Origin: Methanolinea sp. SDB | GTDB lineage: Archaea > Halobacteriota > Methanomicrobia > Methanomicrobiales > Methanospirillaceae | Length of the DNA stretch: 5,994 nucleotides | Reading direction: 5' to 3' | NCBI GenBank assembly: GCA_001412335.1 | Contig: LKUF01000084.1 | Span: forward strand, 1-5,994 | Shown: in pieces, positions 5,581 to 5,994 of the stretch | Numbering within the stretch: the first letter of the stretch is position 1 | Layout: each line of letters starts with the position of its first letter | Notes under the pieces: model-generated | Told to the model about the DNA's origin: nothing | Database searches by the model: none | The model's input: the letters and a program-made list of their open reading frames with translations, nothing else | Translations under genes and position numbers: made by a program

Positions 5581-5907
5581 ATGGTGCAGGAAGATGAGAG
5601 CAAATCCGAAGAACGTCTCCGGTATTTTCTTGAAAACATGACAGATGAAGACCCGGGTGTCAGGTGGAAGGCAATTGAAGCCCTGGCACGGACACGGGAC
5701 AGGACCGCGGTTGGCCCGATCATCGCCGCCCTGGAAGACGAGGACTGGAGGGTACGGCAGAAGGCTGCATGGGCGCTGGGATTCCTGGGAGACCCCACGG
5801 CATATGCCCCGCTCCAGCGTGCACTCCGCGACGGGAGCGAAGGAGTCCGTGACATGGTACTGGAGGCACTCGACGAGATCAGGAGAAAGATGATCGAAAA
5901 AGACTGA
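5581..5907 (+). CDS. Small HEAT-repeat protein, 108 residues
   Basis: After a charged N-terminal helix (about residues 1-20) come two full HEAT/PBS-lyase-type repeats and one partial repeat. The first covers about 23-51 (DPGVRWKAIEALA), the second about 53-82 (DWRVRQKAAWALGFLGD), and the partial third about 84-103 (GVRDMVLEALDEI). The DxxVRxxAxxALG pattern, with Pro or Arg at turns and paired helices, is typical of short archaeal HEAT-repeat proteins. These form curved protein-binding surfaces and are usually cytosolic. No catalytic residues, signal peptide or membrane span is seen. The product is acidic overall. No SD sequence precedes ATG 5581, consistent with a near-leaderless message from the shared TATA element; a second ATG at 5638 (residue 20) would still keep the repeats. 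The binding partner is unknown, though divergence from the flavoprotein gene hints at related regulation. Confidence 0.87.
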   Translation: MVQEDESKSEERLRYFLENMTDEDPGVRWKAIEALARTRDRTAVGPIIAALEDEDWRVRQKAAWALGFLGDPTAYAPLQRALRDGSEGVRDMVLEALDEIRRKMIEKD

Positions 5908-5953
5908 ATTTTCCACGTGTCCATGACAAACGAGCACTCCACATCAGGCCCGC

Positions 5954-5986
5954 AGGAAAAAGGCCAGCGTTTTTAAGGCCATTCCT
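5954..5986. repeat. Imperfect inverted repeat around a T-rich stretch
   Basis: AGGAA and GGCC on the left (5954-5965) can pair with GGCC and TTCCT on the right (5977-5986), with unpaired AAA and A between the two parts. The loop contains TTTTTAA (5970-5976). It lies 46 bp after the HEAT-repeat gene. It could end that transcript at the T5 tract, or the T-rich core could be a TATA element of a gene starting just beyond the window edge. The rest of 5908-5994 shows nothing else. Confidence 0.3.
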
Positions 5987-5994
5987 TTCACTGA

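Noticed and set aside
5521..5937. An N-terminal extension of the flavoprotein reading frame up to 5937 on the minus strand, giving 327 residues
   Set aside because: The extra stretch is antisense to the HEAT-repeat gene, crosses the TATA element, and shows no domain. The flavodoxin fold begins exactly at ATG 5520.
5923..5976. A 17-residue frame starting at ATG 5923 on the plus strand
   Set aside because: It has no ribosome binding site, no hydrophobic or conserved pattern, and is easily explained by chance.

Overview
The window looks like chromosomal DNA from a methanogenic archaeon, probably of the Methanomicrobiales (inference). Archaeal-type TATA elements precede several genes. Shine-Dalgarno (SD) sequences of the GGAGGTG type precede others. 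Two genes appear to be read from leaderless or nearly leaderless transcripts. The gene content also fits: an iron-sulfur flavoprotein of the Isf type, a symporter with a tiny membrane partner, and an Lhr-like helicase. No tRNA, rRNA, CRISPR array, insertion sequence or phage gene was seen.

Layout. From 1 to 695 on the minus strand lies a two-gene operon. It encodes a 37-residue single-span membrane protein and, 2 nt later, a sodium:solute symporter whose C-terminal part runs off the left edge. Positions 696 to 950 are a 255-bp divergent control region. It holds a TATA element, a 10-bp palindrome at the predicted start site, and a strong hairpin in the leader of the symporter operon. From 951 to 3068 on the plus strand is a 705-residue Lhr-like SF2 helicase starting at TTG. 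It meets the next gene tail to tail, and both stop codons share one CTAG.

From 3065 to 5520 on the minus strand lie three genes in one direction: an Isf-like flavoprotein, then an ABC exporter ATPase and its ABC-2 permease. ATPase and permease overlap and are surely co-expressed. The flavoprotein is separated from them by 60 bp that include a T6 tract, so it may or may not belong to the same transcript. At 5521 to 5580 a 60-bp divergent region carries one near-symmetric TATA element that could serve both the flavoprotein and a 108-residue HEAT-repeat protein at 5581 to 5907 on the plus strand. The last 87 bp hold no gene, only an imperfect inverted repeat around a T-rich stretch.

The genes do not form one obvious pathway: solute uptake, nucleic-acid remodelling, redox or oxidative-stress chemistry with an exporter, and a protein-interaction module. 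I saw no convincing new defence or mobile system. The most interesting items are the symporter with its micro-subunit, the shared bidirectional promoter, and the compact helicase with its zero-spacing convergent junction.
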